Source: Lentzea atacamensis
Lineage (GTDB): Bacteria > Actinomycetota > Actinomycetes > Mycobacteriales > Pseudonocardiaceae
DNA length: 64,000 nucleotides
Reading direction: 5' to 3'
Assembly: GCF_003269295.1 (NCBI RefSeq)
Contig: NZ_QLTT01000013.1
Span: forward strand, 62,001 to 126,000
Part shown: positions 16,459-24,732 of the stretch, piece after piece
Layout of the letters: the number at the start of each line of letters is the position of its first letter
How positions within the stretch are numbered: position 1 is the stretch's first letter
Made by a program: the position numbers and the translations under genes
Notes under the pieces: model-generated
The model's database searches: none
Told to the model about the DNA's origin: nothing
Seen by the model: only the letters and a program-made list of their open reading frames with translations

Positions 16459-16459
16459 T
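16423..16459. terminator. 17-bp perfect hairpin across the MFS stop codon (bidirectional terminator candidate)
   Basis: ATCAGCGCGGCTGCCGA (16423-16439) is exactly complementary to TCGGCAGCCGCGCTGAT (16443-16459) with a 3-base loop. It includes the last codons and the TGA of the MFS gene. No T run follows. It sits between convergent genes, so it probably stops transcription from both sides. Confidence 0.6.
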
Positions 16460-16470
16460 TCGGACAGCCA

Positions 16471-17952
16471 CTACCCGCGGTAGAAGTTGCCCTGGGTCTG
16501 CACGTTGAGCTCGTCCGTGCGGAAGAACTTCGCCACGAACGTGCGCGGGTCGCGCATGTCGATCACGTCGAAGCCGCGGCCCATCTCCGAGGAGTAGATG
16601 TAGCCGTTGTACCAGTAGGTCGACCACGTGCCGCCGCCCCCGCCGTTCGGCATCGGGCCGCGCTCGAAGAAGCCGATCTCACGCGGCTTGTTCGAGTTCG
16701 TGAAGTCCCACACCGAGATGCCGCCCTGGTACCAGGACTGCACCATGATGTCCTTGCCGGGCACCGGGATCAGCGAACCGTTGTGCGCGACGCAGTTCTC
16801 CGTGTCGGCCTGCATGCGCGGGATCTTGAAGTAGGACTTGAAGACCAGCTTGCGGTCCTTGCCCTTGCCCACGATGTCGTAGATGCCGTTGGCACCACGC
16901 GTCGGGCCGATCTTCTCGTTGCAGGTCGCCGCGCCGCCGCCACCGAGCTCGTCGGTGAAGACGACCTTGGTGCCGTTGTTGTTGAAGGTGGCCGAGTGCC
17001 AGAACGCGAAGTTCTTGTCGTCCTGGACCCGGTGGATCTCCTTCAGGTTCTCCCGGTCGGAGATGTCCCACAGGACACCGTCACCCATGCAGGCGCCGGC
17101 CGCGAGGTCGAGCTGCGGGTAGACGGTGATGTCGTGGCAACCGGAAGTCGGCACGACGTAGCCGGTCTCGATGGTGCCGGGCTTGCCCTGGTTACCGCCG
17201 TCCGGGAAGAGCACCGGTGCCTTCAGCAGGTGCGCCTGGGCCGGGGCCTTCAGCGGCACCTTGACGATCGAGATCTTGTCGTGCGGCGGCTGGCAGTCCG
17301 GGAACGTGGAGTTGGGCGAGTAGGACGAGATGTAGAGGTACACGTCCTTCTTGTTCTTGCCCGGCACCAGCGTGTGGGTGTGCGAGCCGCAGTCGGTCTC
17401 GACGGCGGCGACGTACTTCGGGGCCGCCTTGTCGGTGATGTCGAAGACCTTGATGCCCTCCCACGACGACTTCTCGGTCGCCGGCTTGGACACGCTGTTG
17501 CAGGAGTTGTCGCTGCGCGACGAGTCGGTCGACAGGAACAGCAGGTTCCCGTACACCGAGATGTCGTTCTGCGAGCCGGGGCAGAGGACCTGGCTCTTGA
17601 TGCTCGGCTTCCTCGGGTTGCGGATGTCGTAGATGACGAAGCCGTCGTAGTTGCCGACGAACGCGTAGTTGCCCTGGAACGCGATGTCGGTCTGCGTCGA
17701 GCTGAGCGGAGCCTGCTTGTCCAGGTGGGCGACCGGGACCATGTTGCGGCTGCGGCTGATCTCGTCGACGCCGGGAATGCCGCTGACGCCCTCGGCCTGT
17801 GCCTCGAGCTGAGCCTCGCTCAGTCCCTTGCCGTCGGCGGGCAGGTCGGGCTCGGCGAGCGCTGGCGCGGTCAACGTCGACAGCGTCAGCGCGAGCGCCC
17901 CCAGAACCGCGAAAGGCGTTCTGCGCCGGCGGGCCGTTTCGCGTGAAGTCAC
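16471..17952 (-). CDS. Secreted LVIVD-repeat protein
   Basis: The 493-residue protein has a twin-arginine-like basic N-region and signal peptide (ETARRRRTPFAVLGALAL, cleavage near APALAEP). LVIVD-type beta-propeller blades follow: YAFVGNYDGFVIYDIRNPRKP, GIKVFDITDKAAPKYVAAVE, ISVWDFTNSNKPREIGFFE and GFDVIDMRDPRTF. Paired cysteines suit an extracellular location. The family is conserved in actinomycetes without a defined activity. It is divergently transcribed from a DUF305 lipoprotein, an arrangement I associate with this family. The start codon is GTG. Confidence 0.87.
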   Translation of the reverse strand: MTSRETARRRRTPFAVLGALALTLSTLTAPALAEPDLPADGKGLSEAQLEAQAEGVSGIPGVDEISRSRNMVPVAHLDKQAPLSSTQTDIAFQGNYAFVGNYDGFVIYDIRNPRKPSIKSQVLCPGSQNDISVYGNLLFLSTDSSRSDNSCNSVSKPATEKSSWEGIKVFDITDKAAPKYVAAVETDCGSHTHTLVPGKNKKDVYLYISSYSPNSTFPDCQPPHDKISIVKVPLKAPAQAHLLKAPVLFPDGGNQGKPGTIETGYVVPTSGCHDITVYPQLDLAAGACMGDGVLWDISDRENLKEIHRVQDDKNFAFWHSATFNNNGTKVVFTDELGGGGAATCNEKIGPTRGANGIYDIVGKGKDRKLVFKSYFKIPRMQADTENCVAHNGSLIPVPGKDIMVQSWYQGGISVWDFTNSNKPREIGFFERGPMPNGGGGGTWSTYWYNGYIYSSEMGRGFDVIDMRDPRTFVAKFFRTDELNVQTQGNFYRG

Positions 17953-18044
17953 AGCTTTACCCCCTCAGTACGGGTTGGTGAGGGGGAGTATTACCCTTTC
18001 GCCTTGCTAAGGGCCAGCGCCTTTCGGAGGGTATTGTCCGCGTC

Positions 18045-18647
18045 ATGCGCTCTGGGGTTGTGGTCATCGCGGCGGCATTCGCCCTGCTGGCAGGTTGTAC
18101 AGCGGAACCTGATGCAGTTCCGGTCATCGCGCCGGACACGCCGGGCGGCACTGCTCGGACGCTGGCACCGTCGGAAGCGACCGGTGCGGTCCAGGCTCCG
18201 CCGAACGACGCTGACCGCCAGTACGTGGCGATGATGATCGTTCACCACGAGCAGGCGCTCGCGATGACCAGGTTCGCCCCTGATCGTGCGCAGAACGAGA
18301 CGGTGAAAGGCCTGGCAGACCGCATCCGGTACAGCCAGGAGCCCGAGATCGGCGCCATGAAGCAGTGGCAGCGCACCAACAACGCGATCGGCACGCACGG
18401 TGATCACGGGTCGATGCCGGGCATGGCCACGCAGGACCAGCTGAACGCGCTGGGTGCCGCGCGCGGCAAGGACTTCGACCGGATGTTCCTCGACCTGATG
18501 ATCAAGCACCACGAGGGTGCGATCAAGATGGCGACGGACGTGAAGGCGTCCGGCACCAACGTTCAGGTCGAGGAGATGGCGGACGACGTGATCGCCGTCC
18601 AGACCGACGAGATCAACCGGATGAAGGCCCTGCTGCCCACTCTGTGA
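18045..18647 (+). CDS. DUF305 domain-containing lipoprotein
   Basis: The 200-residue protein starts MRSGVVVIAAAFALLAGCTA (lipobox LAGC, Cys18). Two DUF305 His-rich halves follow: DADRQYVAMMIVHHEQALAM and FDRMFLDLMIKHHEGAIKMA, with a HGDHGSMPGMAT linker. The HH-E pattern and Met/His-rich linker suggest metal (copper-like) binding, as proposed for some DUF305 proteins; that is inference. It is divergent from the LVIVD gene, and its last 35 bases overlap the 3' end of the SARP-like gene. Confidence 0.9.
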   Translation: MRSGVVVIAAAFALLAGCTAEPDAVPVIAPDTPGGTARTLAPSEATGAVQAPPNDADRQYVAMMIVHHEQALAMTRFAPDRAQNETVKGLADRIRYSQEPEIGAMKQWQRTNNAIGTHGDHGSMPGMATQDQLNALGAARGKDFDRMFLDLMIKHHEGAIKMATDVKASGTNVQVEEMADDVIAVQTDEINRMKALLPTL

Positions 18648-20958
18648 GACGGTGGCGCGCCTTGGCGACGTCTGCGTGGCCCAGCCGTTCGTAGATCGCT
18701 TCCGCTTCCTGCCACACCTGCCGGGCTTCGTGCACGTCGCCGGTCTCCACGTGGGTGTCGCCGAGGTTGACCAGGGTGGTGGCGATCTCGAACTGTTCGC
18801 CGATTTCCTCGAAGACCCGCAGTGACTCGCGGTAGTGCGTGATCGCGCCGGGGAAGTCGCCGACGTGGTGCAGGTTGTAGGCGATGCTGTCGAGCGCGCT
18901 GGCCTCGCCGAGCCGATCTCCGCAGTCGCGGTGCAGCGTGAGCGCGGTCCGGCAGTGCTCGAGTGCCTGGGCGTGCTCGCCGAGCAGGCCGTGGTACCAG
19001 CCGACCTGGTTCGTGGAGCCGGCGAGACCGGAGATGTCACCGGCCCGCTCGCTCAGCTCAGCCGCCCGTCGCGCGTGGTGCAGCGCGCAGGGCAGGTCGC
19101 CGTTGGCCTCCATGAGGTGTGCGTAGTTGCGATGCGCGCGGATCTGGCCGTCAAGGCCCCCGGTGCGTTCGAACAACCGCAACGCCTCAGCCAGATGCGG
19201 TTCGACAACGGCCATGTCACTGAGCCGATGCTTGGTATGTGCGAGCAACTGGTGCAGCAGCGCGGCGGCCCGCTCGTCTTCGAGGCGGTGCGTTGAGGGC
19301 AGCGCGCCGTGCAGCAGGGCGATTGCCTGGTGCCAGCGGCCGGTGATGTCCATGAAAGTGCGGATGGCCCAGACGAGCTGCCACGCGTGCCGGTCGAACC
19401 TGGTCGTCACGGCGAGTTCGCAGACGGTCGTCAAGACGTCGATCTCGGCCCGGAACCACCGCTGTGCCTCTTCAGGTCCATGCACTGTTTCGGGCACGAC
19501 TCCGGCGGCGGGCACTCCGACGTCGACATCGCTGAGAAACCTGTTCAGCTCAAGGGTCGCGATCGCCGCGCTGTGCAGGTAGTGGTCCATCAGCCGCCGC
19601 AGTGAGGTTCGCTCCTCCTGTTCGGTGCCGAGATCGCGGGCATACGCGCGCACGAGGTCGTGCAACTCGAAGCGGCCCGCTGCGTTCATGGTGACGAGGC
19701 CCGCGGCGGTGAGTTCCGCGAGAGGTGGCGTCCCTCCCATCAGGCTCATCGCCGCCGCGGCCGACACGTCCGGCCCCGGGTGAACACCGAGCAGCCGGAA
19801 GAGGCGTTGCGCCGGGCCGGAAAGCCGCTGGTAGGACCAGTCGAACACCGAACGCGGACTCGTTGTCTCATCCCCTGTCTCGAGGAAGTCGAGCACGTCG
19901 GCGGTCTCCAGCTCGTGAGCGAGTGCGGTGAGCGAGTGCTCCGGGTCGGCGCGAGCCGCAACGATGGCGAGTGCGAGTGGCAACCCGGCACAGATCCTGA
20001 CGAGCCTGGCGAGAGCCGCGGGCTCAGCCTCGGCGCGGGGGCCGATCCGTTCGGAAAGCACCGCTTCTGCCTCTGACTGGCCGAGGGCGTCGAGCGGGAG
20101 CCCTGCCGTGTCGAGGTCGTCCATCCGGTTGCGGCTGGTGATCAGCACGCGGCAGGCCGGGTCGCCGGGGAGCAGCGGGCGCACGTGGTCGGCGTCGCGG
20201 GCGTTGTCGAGCAGGATCAGCATTCGCTTGCCGCGCAACAGCTTCCGGTACAGCGCCGTCTGCGCGCCGGTGTTCGCTGGAACGTGATCGGGAGGAACGC
20301 CGAGCGCGCCGAGAAAGCCTCGGATCACGTCCTCCGGCTTCGCGGGCGGCCCTGAGGCGAAGCCGCGCAGGTTGACGTGCAGCTGCCCGGCGGGGAAATC
20401 TTCCTCGTTCGCCCACTGGAGGGCGAGCGTCGTCTTGCCGGTGCCACCTGTGCCGCTGAGCACCGTGACCGGGCCGGAGTCGTGCAACGCGGCCAGTTCG
20501 CGGTCGCGTCCGGCGAAGTGGGCGGGCGGCGCCGGCAGCTGACGCGGTACCGGAAGCAGCGACTCGACGGCTTTGCGCTCCTCGGCCAGCTTCGCGGCGA
20601 TCGCGTCTACACCGTCGACGTCCTCGAACGGCTCGCCGCGCCACAGCGCGAGGGCTTCGGCGTAGCGGCCCTGGCCTCGCAGCGCGTGGAAGTCGAGCAG
20701 GTCCGAGTCGCTGACCTGGACGAAGTAGCCCGTGTTGTGAGTGCGGATGCGGTTCGCCGGACCCAACGCGCGGCGCAGCCGGCTGATCGCGGTGCGGGTG
20801 GCGGCGGGGTCACCGAACTCGTGCAGGGGCACGATCTCGTTCGCGTGGGCCAGCAGGGTGGCGAGGATGGTCCGGCCGCGGCCCTCGGGAACGTCGACCG
20901 GGTGCCCGTCCAGCTCCACGCGGAGCGGGCCGAGCACCAGGAAGCGGACGTCCCCCAC
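18613..20958 (-). CDS. SARP/AfsR-like regulator: DNA-binding domain, NB-ARC ATPase, TPR
   Basis: The 781-residue protein has an OmpR-type winged helix at its N-terminus (FLVLGPLRVELDGHPVDVPEG ... TAISRLRRALG ... IRTHNTGYFVQV). An NB-ARC ATPase follows, with P-loop VLSGTGGTGKTTLALQW at about 167-183 and LILLDNARDADHVRPLLPG. A TPR-rich C-terminal half includes SERAGDISGLAGSTNQVGWYHG and ATTLVNLGDTHVETGDVHEA. The bacterial transcriptional activation domain between the DNA-binding and ATPase parts is unusually short, about 45 instead of 150 residues. It is probably a regulator of secondary metabolism or development. It overlaps DUF305 tail to tail. Confidence 0.88.
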   Translation of the reverse strand: MGDVRFLVLGPLRVELDGHPVDVPEGRGRTILATLLAHANEIVPLHEFGDPAATRTAISRLRRALGPANRIRTHNTGYFVQVSDSDLLDFHALRGQGRYAEALALWRGEPFEDVDGVDAIAAKLAEERKAVESLLPVPRQLPAPPAHFAGRDRELAALHDSGPVTVLSGTGGTGKTTLALQWANEEDFPAGQLHVNLRGFASGPPAKPEDVIRGFLGALGVPPDHVPANTGAQTALYRKLLRGKRMLILLDNARDADHVRPLLPGDPACRVLITSRNRMDDLDTAGLPLDALGQSEAEAVLSERIGPRAEAEPAALARLVRICAGLPLALAIVAARADPEHSLTALAHELETADVLDFLETGDETTSPRSVFDWSYQRLSGPAQRLFRLLGVHPGPDVSAAAAMSLMGGTPPLAELTAAGLVTMNAAGRFELHDLVRAYARDLGTEQEERTSLRRLMDHYLHSAAIATLELNRFLSDVDVGVPAAGVVPETVHGPEEAQRWFRAEIDVLTTVCELAVTTRFDRHAWQLVWAIRTFMDITGRWHQAIALLHGALPSTHRLEDERAAALLHQLLAHTKHRLSDMAVVEPHLAEALRLFERTGGLDGQIRAHRNYAHLMEANGDLPCALHHARRAAELSERAGDISGLAGSTNQVGWYHGLLGEHAQALEHCRTALTLHRDCGDRLGEASALDSIAYNLHHVGDFPGAITHYRESLRVFEEIGEQFEIATTLVNLGDTHVETGDVHEARQVWQEAEAIYERLGHADVAKARHRLTEWAAGPSSG

Positions 20959-20973
20959 ACAGGGGAGTATCGC

Positions 20974-21303
20974 CTACTGCTCGGTGCGCTGCTGCGGCAG
21001 CACCATGTCCTCGGCGTGCTGGAAGGTCTCGACGGCGTTGCCCGTGACGTGCCGGGCGATGCCGCGGTTGCGCTTGTGCGCCTCGCGGAACGAGTCGGAG
21101 GCGACCCAGGCGCGGAAGTGCTCCTCGGACTCGAACTCGTTGACCGACACGTACGGCTGGTCCTCGCGGGTCGGCTTGAGCAGCGTGCTGCGCAGCAGGC
21201 CGGGCACGCCGGGCAGGAACGTCCGCATGTTGCTGCGGAAGTGGGCCTCGAACTCCTCCGCCCGCTCGGCGGGCACGAACAGCCGGTTCGTCGCGATGAA
21301 CAT
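20974..21303 (-). CDS. Antibiotic biosynthesis monooxygenase (ABM) domain protein
   Basis: The 109-residue protein has a single ABM ferredoxin-like fold: FIATNRLFVPAERAEEFEAHFRSN, PGLLRSTLLKP, and YVSVNEFESEEHFRAWVASDSFREAH. Such proteins act as cofactor-free oxygenases or haem-degrading enzymes (HmoA/IsdG types), and many have no known role. It is divergent from a TetR gene, with a palindrome between them, so repression by that TetR protein is likely. Confidence 0.88.
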   Translation of the reverse strand: MFIATNRLFVPAERAEEFEAHFRSNMRTFLPGVPGLLRSTLLKPTREDQPYVSVNEFESEEHFRAWVASDSFREAHKRNRGIARHVTGNAVETFQHAEDMVLPQQRTEQ

Positions 21304-21316
21304 GGGCCCTCCTTGA

Positions 21317-21335
21317 TTCCGACGCTCTGTCGGAA
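21317..21335. promoter_or_regulatory. Palindromic TetR operator candidate
   Basis: TTCCGAC (21317-21323) and GTCGGAA (21329-21335) form a perfect 7-base inverted repeat with a 5-base spacer, centred between the divergent monooxygenase and TetR starts. A related half-site, GTCGGGAAA, lies at 21352-21360. Position and symmetry fit TetR binding. Confidence 0.6.
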
Positions 21336-21382
21336 ACTATTCCAACTCCCCGTCGGGAAATCAAGCGCGATACGATCTCGCT

Positions 21383-21973
21383 GTGCCGAGGATCAGCGCA
21401 GACACCGTGGCCGAGCACCGCGCCAACCGGTTGCGCGCCCTGCTGGACGCCGGGCGGGAGATCGTGGCGACCGAGGGAGCGGAGGCGCTGACGCTCGCGT
21501 CGCTGGCGAGACGGGTCGGGCTGTCGCGGCCGAGTCTCTACGAGTACTTCCGGTCGCGTGAGGAACTGGTCGCCGCGATCGTGTCGGACGCGCTGCCGGA
21601 GTGGGCGGACAAGCTGGAGGACGCGGTCAACAGCGCCTCGTCCGTGCCGGAGAAGATCGAGGCGTACTTGCGGACCGAGCTCGCGATCATCACCGACGGC
21701 AGCCACGGGGCGGTGGTCGCCCTGTCCGCACACACGCTGCCGGACTCGTCGCGCGAGCAGATCCGGGCCGAGCACGAACGGTTGCTGGCGCCGCTGGTCG
21801 GTGTCTTCAAAACCGCCGGGGTGCAGCGCGCGCAGCTGCGGGCGATGCTCGTGCACGCGATGGTCGAGGCAACGTCCCGGATGATCACGCCGGGGCGCAC
21901 CGAGCACAACGAAGCGGTCATCCAGACGTTGCTCGACCAGGTCGTGCACGGGCTGGACCAGCGCATCAGCTGA
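21383..21973 (+). CDS. TetR family transcriptional regulator
   Basis: The 196-residue protein begins at GTG. Its N-terminal helix-turn-helix is LLDAGREIVATEGAEALTLASLARRVGLSRPSLYEYFRSREELVAA (about residues 17-62, quoted as the region boundaries). An all-helical ligand-binding domain follows. It is divergent from the ABM gene and should regulate it and itself through the palindrome at 21317-21335. The stop overlaps the convergent SDR gene by eight bases. Confidence 0.92.
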   Translation: MPRISADTVAEHRANRLRALLDAGREIVATEGAEALTLASLARRVGLSRPSLYEYFRSREELVAAIVSDALPEWADKLEDAVNSASSVPEKIEAYLRTELAIITDGSHGAVVALSAHTLPDSSREQIRAEHERLLAPLVGVFKTAGVQRAQLRAMLVHAMVEATSRMITPGRTEHNEAVIQTLLDQVVHGLDQRIS

Positions 21974-22784
21974 AGGGGACCACCTCGCCGAAGCGGACCA
22001 GCTCGCCGTGGTGCTCCGGTTTGACCGGGTCCAGTGCGAGATCGAGCAACGCGACCGCGGCCTGGGCCGGAGTGGGGGCCGTGCTGACGTTCCACCACAG
22101 CGCGGACGTAGGTGTGTTGATCATGCCTGGGCACACGGACGCGATCAGGATGCCGCGGTGGAGGTCGTCCTCCCGTCGTTCGGCGGCGAGGACGCGGACG
22201 GCGGCGACCTGGCCGATCTTCGACGGGATGTTGACGAAGGCCGGCCACGCGCCGGTGCGGCGGTCCTTCAGCTCGTCGCGCCAGCGGGCGATCTGCTCGT
22301 CGATCTCGTCCAAAGAGGACGGTGTGGTGAACCGGTCGTGCAGAACCGGCGCCAGGTGGTGGAGCGTGCCCAGCGAGCTGGCGACGACGAGCAGCCTTCC
22401 GTTGTCGCGCAGCAGGGGTGCGAAGGCGCGCAGGAGCCTGGTGGTGCCGAAGTTGTTCACCTCGGTGTACTGGTCTGCGATCACGCGCGGGTCGTCGTCC
22501 GGGCCGACGCGCATGACGGCGTTGCCGAACACGATGTCGATGCCGCCGTGCCGTTCCCGGATCTGCTGGGCGAGTCGTTGTGCGGCTTGGTGATCCGCGA
22601 CGTCGAGGAGCTCGCCGCGGACCTCGGCGCCGCCGCCGGGCATGGACTCGACTGCGGTCATGACGCGGTTCATGTCCCGGCCGGTGAGGTAGACGGTGTC
22701 GGTGGGATCGAGGCGTTGTGCGAGCCCTTCGACCAGAGCGAGGCCGAGGCCCTGGGTGGCGCCGGTGACGAGTGCGACTGTCAT
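21966..22784 (-). CDS. SDR family protein with Asn in the usual catalytic Tyr position
   Basis: The 272-residue protein has the NAD(P)-binding motif TGATQGLG (7-14) and a FGNAVM segment in place of NNAG. The catalytic Ser region is VASSLG (134-139). Where YxxxK is expected it reads N185-I-P-S-K189, so the Tyr is replaced by Asn. The region resembles carbonyl-reductase-like SDRs, some of which I believe carry the same NIPSK sequence. Enzyme activity is therefore uncertain. It is divergent from a LysR regulator, its likely controller. Confidence 0.85.
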   Translation of the reverse strand: MTVALVTGATQGLGLALVEGLAQRLDPTDTVYLTGRDMNRVMTAVESMPGGGAEVRGELLDVADHQAAQRLAQQIRERHGGIDIVFGNAVMRVGPDDDPRVIADQYTEVNNFGTTRLLRAFAPLLRDNGRLLVVASSLGTLHHLAPVLHDRFTTPSSLDEIDEQIARWRDELKDRRTGAWPAFVNIPSKIGQVAAVRVLAAERREDDLHRGILIASVCPGMINTPTSALWWNVSTAPTPAQAAVALLDLALDPVKPEHHGELVRFGEVVPFS

Positions 22785-22854
22785 GCCTTGACGCTAAGCC
22801 GGTGCGAGCCATGCGAGTAGCGAAAGAAGCTCAACCGGGGTATGCGTAGGCGTC

Positions 22855-23760
22855 ATGGCATTCACTGATGCGTCGCTGGTCGCGTTGCGGGTGTTCCGCG
22901 AGGTGGCTGAGCGCGGCACGCTGACCGCGGCGGCCACCGCGCTGGGGTACACGCAGTCCGCGGTGTCGCGGCAGATCGCGGCGCTGGAACGGGCGGCGGG
23001 CACCGCGCTGCTGGAGCGGCGGTACGACGGGGTGCGGCTAACGGCGGCCGGGCGGCTCGTGTTGCGGCACGCCGCGGTCGTCGTGGACCAGGTCGACGCC
23101 GCGGCGCGGGAGCTCGCCGGGCTGCCGGAGGAGGACGCGAGCACAATCCGGCTCGGCTGGTTCGCCACGGCCGGGGTGTGGCTGGTGCCTCGGGCGTTGA
23201 TGGCGCTGGAGAGGAGCCATCCGTCCATCACCGCCGTGACGCGTGAGGGCAGCACACCGGCGTTGGTGCGCGCGCTGCGGGCGGGCACGCTGGACATCGC
23301 GTTGATCGCGTCGTCGCCGCCGTTCCGGCCGCCTGACGACGAAACCCCCGCGCTGGCAGTGGACACGCTGGTCGAACGCAGTCTGCGGGTCGCGGTGCCT
23401 GCCGCGCATCTGTTGGCGCGCAACGACTTCATCGACATCGCCGATCTGCGCGGACAGCGGTGGATCGCCGGACCCGGCGACCAGCTGGTGATGGGGGTGT
23501 GGCCGGGGCTGGACGAACGGCCGCGGGTCGCGCACACCGCCCGTGACTGGCTCGCGAAGCTGCAGCTGGTCGCCGCGGGGCTGGGGATCACGACGGTGCC
23601 GGCGGCGCTCGTGGTGCCCGAGGGGGTGCGGGTCCTGCCGGTGCGGGGCGGGCCCGCCGAGACGCGACGGGTTCTGCTCGCGCGGTTGCCGGGGCCGGTG
23701 CCGGAACCCGTGGCGAGGTTGGCCGCCGCTCTGCGTGCCGCTGTGCTGGAGACCGAGTAG
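22855..23760 (+). CDS. LysR family transcriptional regulator
   Basis: The 301-residue protein has the N-terminal winged helix with LRVFREVAERGTLTAAATAL, then GYTQSAVSRQIAALERAAGT and LLERRYDGVRLTAAGRLVL. A periplasmic-binding-like effector domain runs to the end. It is divergent from the SDR gene at 22784 with 70 bases between, so that SDR is its probable target. The effector cannot be inferred. Confidence 0.93.
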   Translation: MAFTDASLVALRVFREVAERGTLTAAATALGYTQSAVSRQIAALERAAGTALLERRYDGVRLTAAGRLVLRHAAVVVDQVDAAARELAGLPEEDASTIRLGWFATAGVWLVPRALMALERSHPSITAVTREGSTPALVRALRAGTLDIALIASSPPFRPPDDETPALAVDTLVERSLRVAVPAAHLLARNDFIDIADLRGQRWIAGPGDQLVMGVWPGLDERPRVAHTARDWLAKLQLVAAGLGITTVPAALVVPEGVRVLPVRGGPAETRRVLLARLPGPVPEPVARLAAALRAAVLETE

Positions 23761-23838
23761 TGGCATCAACCGATCGGTTGATGAGGGTGTCTCTGCTCGA
23801 CCGATGATCTCCGGCCCGGCATCTTCGAGGCTTGTCCC

Positions 23839-24732
23839 ATGGCAATCATCGAAGTGCGCGACCTCGGCAAGAGGTACGGGCCGAAGACCGCGGTGGACTC
23901 GGTGTCCTTCGAGGTCGCCGAGGGGGAGATCTTCGGCATTCTGGGGCCGAACGGGGCGGGGAAGACGACGACCGTCGAGTGCGTGTCGGGGCTGCGGACG
24001 CCGGACCAGGGGAGCGTGTCCGTGCTGGGGCGGCCTCCCGCCGACGTCCGTCCGGCGATCGGTGTGCAGCTGCAGGAATCTGAGCTGCCCGAACGTATCC
24101 GGGTGAGCGAGGCGCTGTCGCTGTTCTCGTCGTTCTACCCGTCTCCGGCCGACTGGTCGGAGCGGCTGGGGCTGTCGCCGCACCTGAAGGCGGAGTACGG
24201 CCAGCTGTCCGGCGGGTTGAAGCAGCGGTTGTCGATCGCGCTGGCGTTGATCGGGTCGCCGCGGGTCGCGATCCTCGACGAGCTCACGACCGGGCTGGAT
24301 CCGCAGGCGCGGCGCGACACGTGGTCGTTGATCGAGGAGGTGCGCTCGGCCGGGGTGACGATCCTGCTGGTCACGCACTTCATGGAGGAGGCGGAACGGC
24401 TCTGTGACCGGGTGGCGGTGTTCCGCGACGGGCGGATCGTCGCGCTGGACACGCCTTCCGGGCTGGTGTCGAAGGTGGACGGGGCGACGCGGGTGCGGTT
24501 CGTGCCTTCCGTCGCCTTGGACGTCGCGTTGTTGCAGGTGCTGCCGGAGGTGACGGCGGTGGACCTCGTGGGGGAGCAGATCGTCGTCAGCGGGTCGGAG
24601 AACCTGCTGCACGCGGTGACTTCTTTGTTGGCGCGCAAGCAGATCGTGGCGCGCCAGCTCCGTGTCGACCAGGTTTCGCTGGACGACGCCTACGTCGAGC
24701 TGACCGGGGGTAGCGGTGCTGAAGATCATTGA
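23839..24732 (+). CDS. ABC exporter ATP-binding protein (drug-resistance type)
   Basis: The 297-residue ATPase has Walker A GPNGAGKTT (about 36-44), signature LSGGLKQRLS, Walker B VAILDELTTGLDP and switch LLVTHFMEEAERLCD. A C-terminal accessory domain of about 80 residues is typical of DrrA-like transporters. A GLDP motif after Walker B is characteristic of the group. It is the first gene of an operon with a permease and a two-component system. Its stop overlaps the permease gene by 17 bases. Confidence 0.94.
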   Translation: MAIIEVRDLGKRYGPKTAVDSVSFEVAEGEIFGILGPNGAGKTTTVECVSGLRTPDQGSVSVLGRPPADVRPAIGVQLQESELPERIRVSEALSLFSSFYPSPADWSERLGLSPHLKAEYGQLSGGLKQRLSIALALIGSPRVAILDELTTGLDPQARRDTWSLIEEVRSAGVTILLVTHFMEEAERLCDRVAVFRDGRIVALDTPSGLVSKVDGATRVRFVPSVALDVALLQVLPEVTAVDLVGEQIVVSGSENLLHAVTSLLARKQIVARQLRVDQVSLDDAYVELTGGSGAEDH

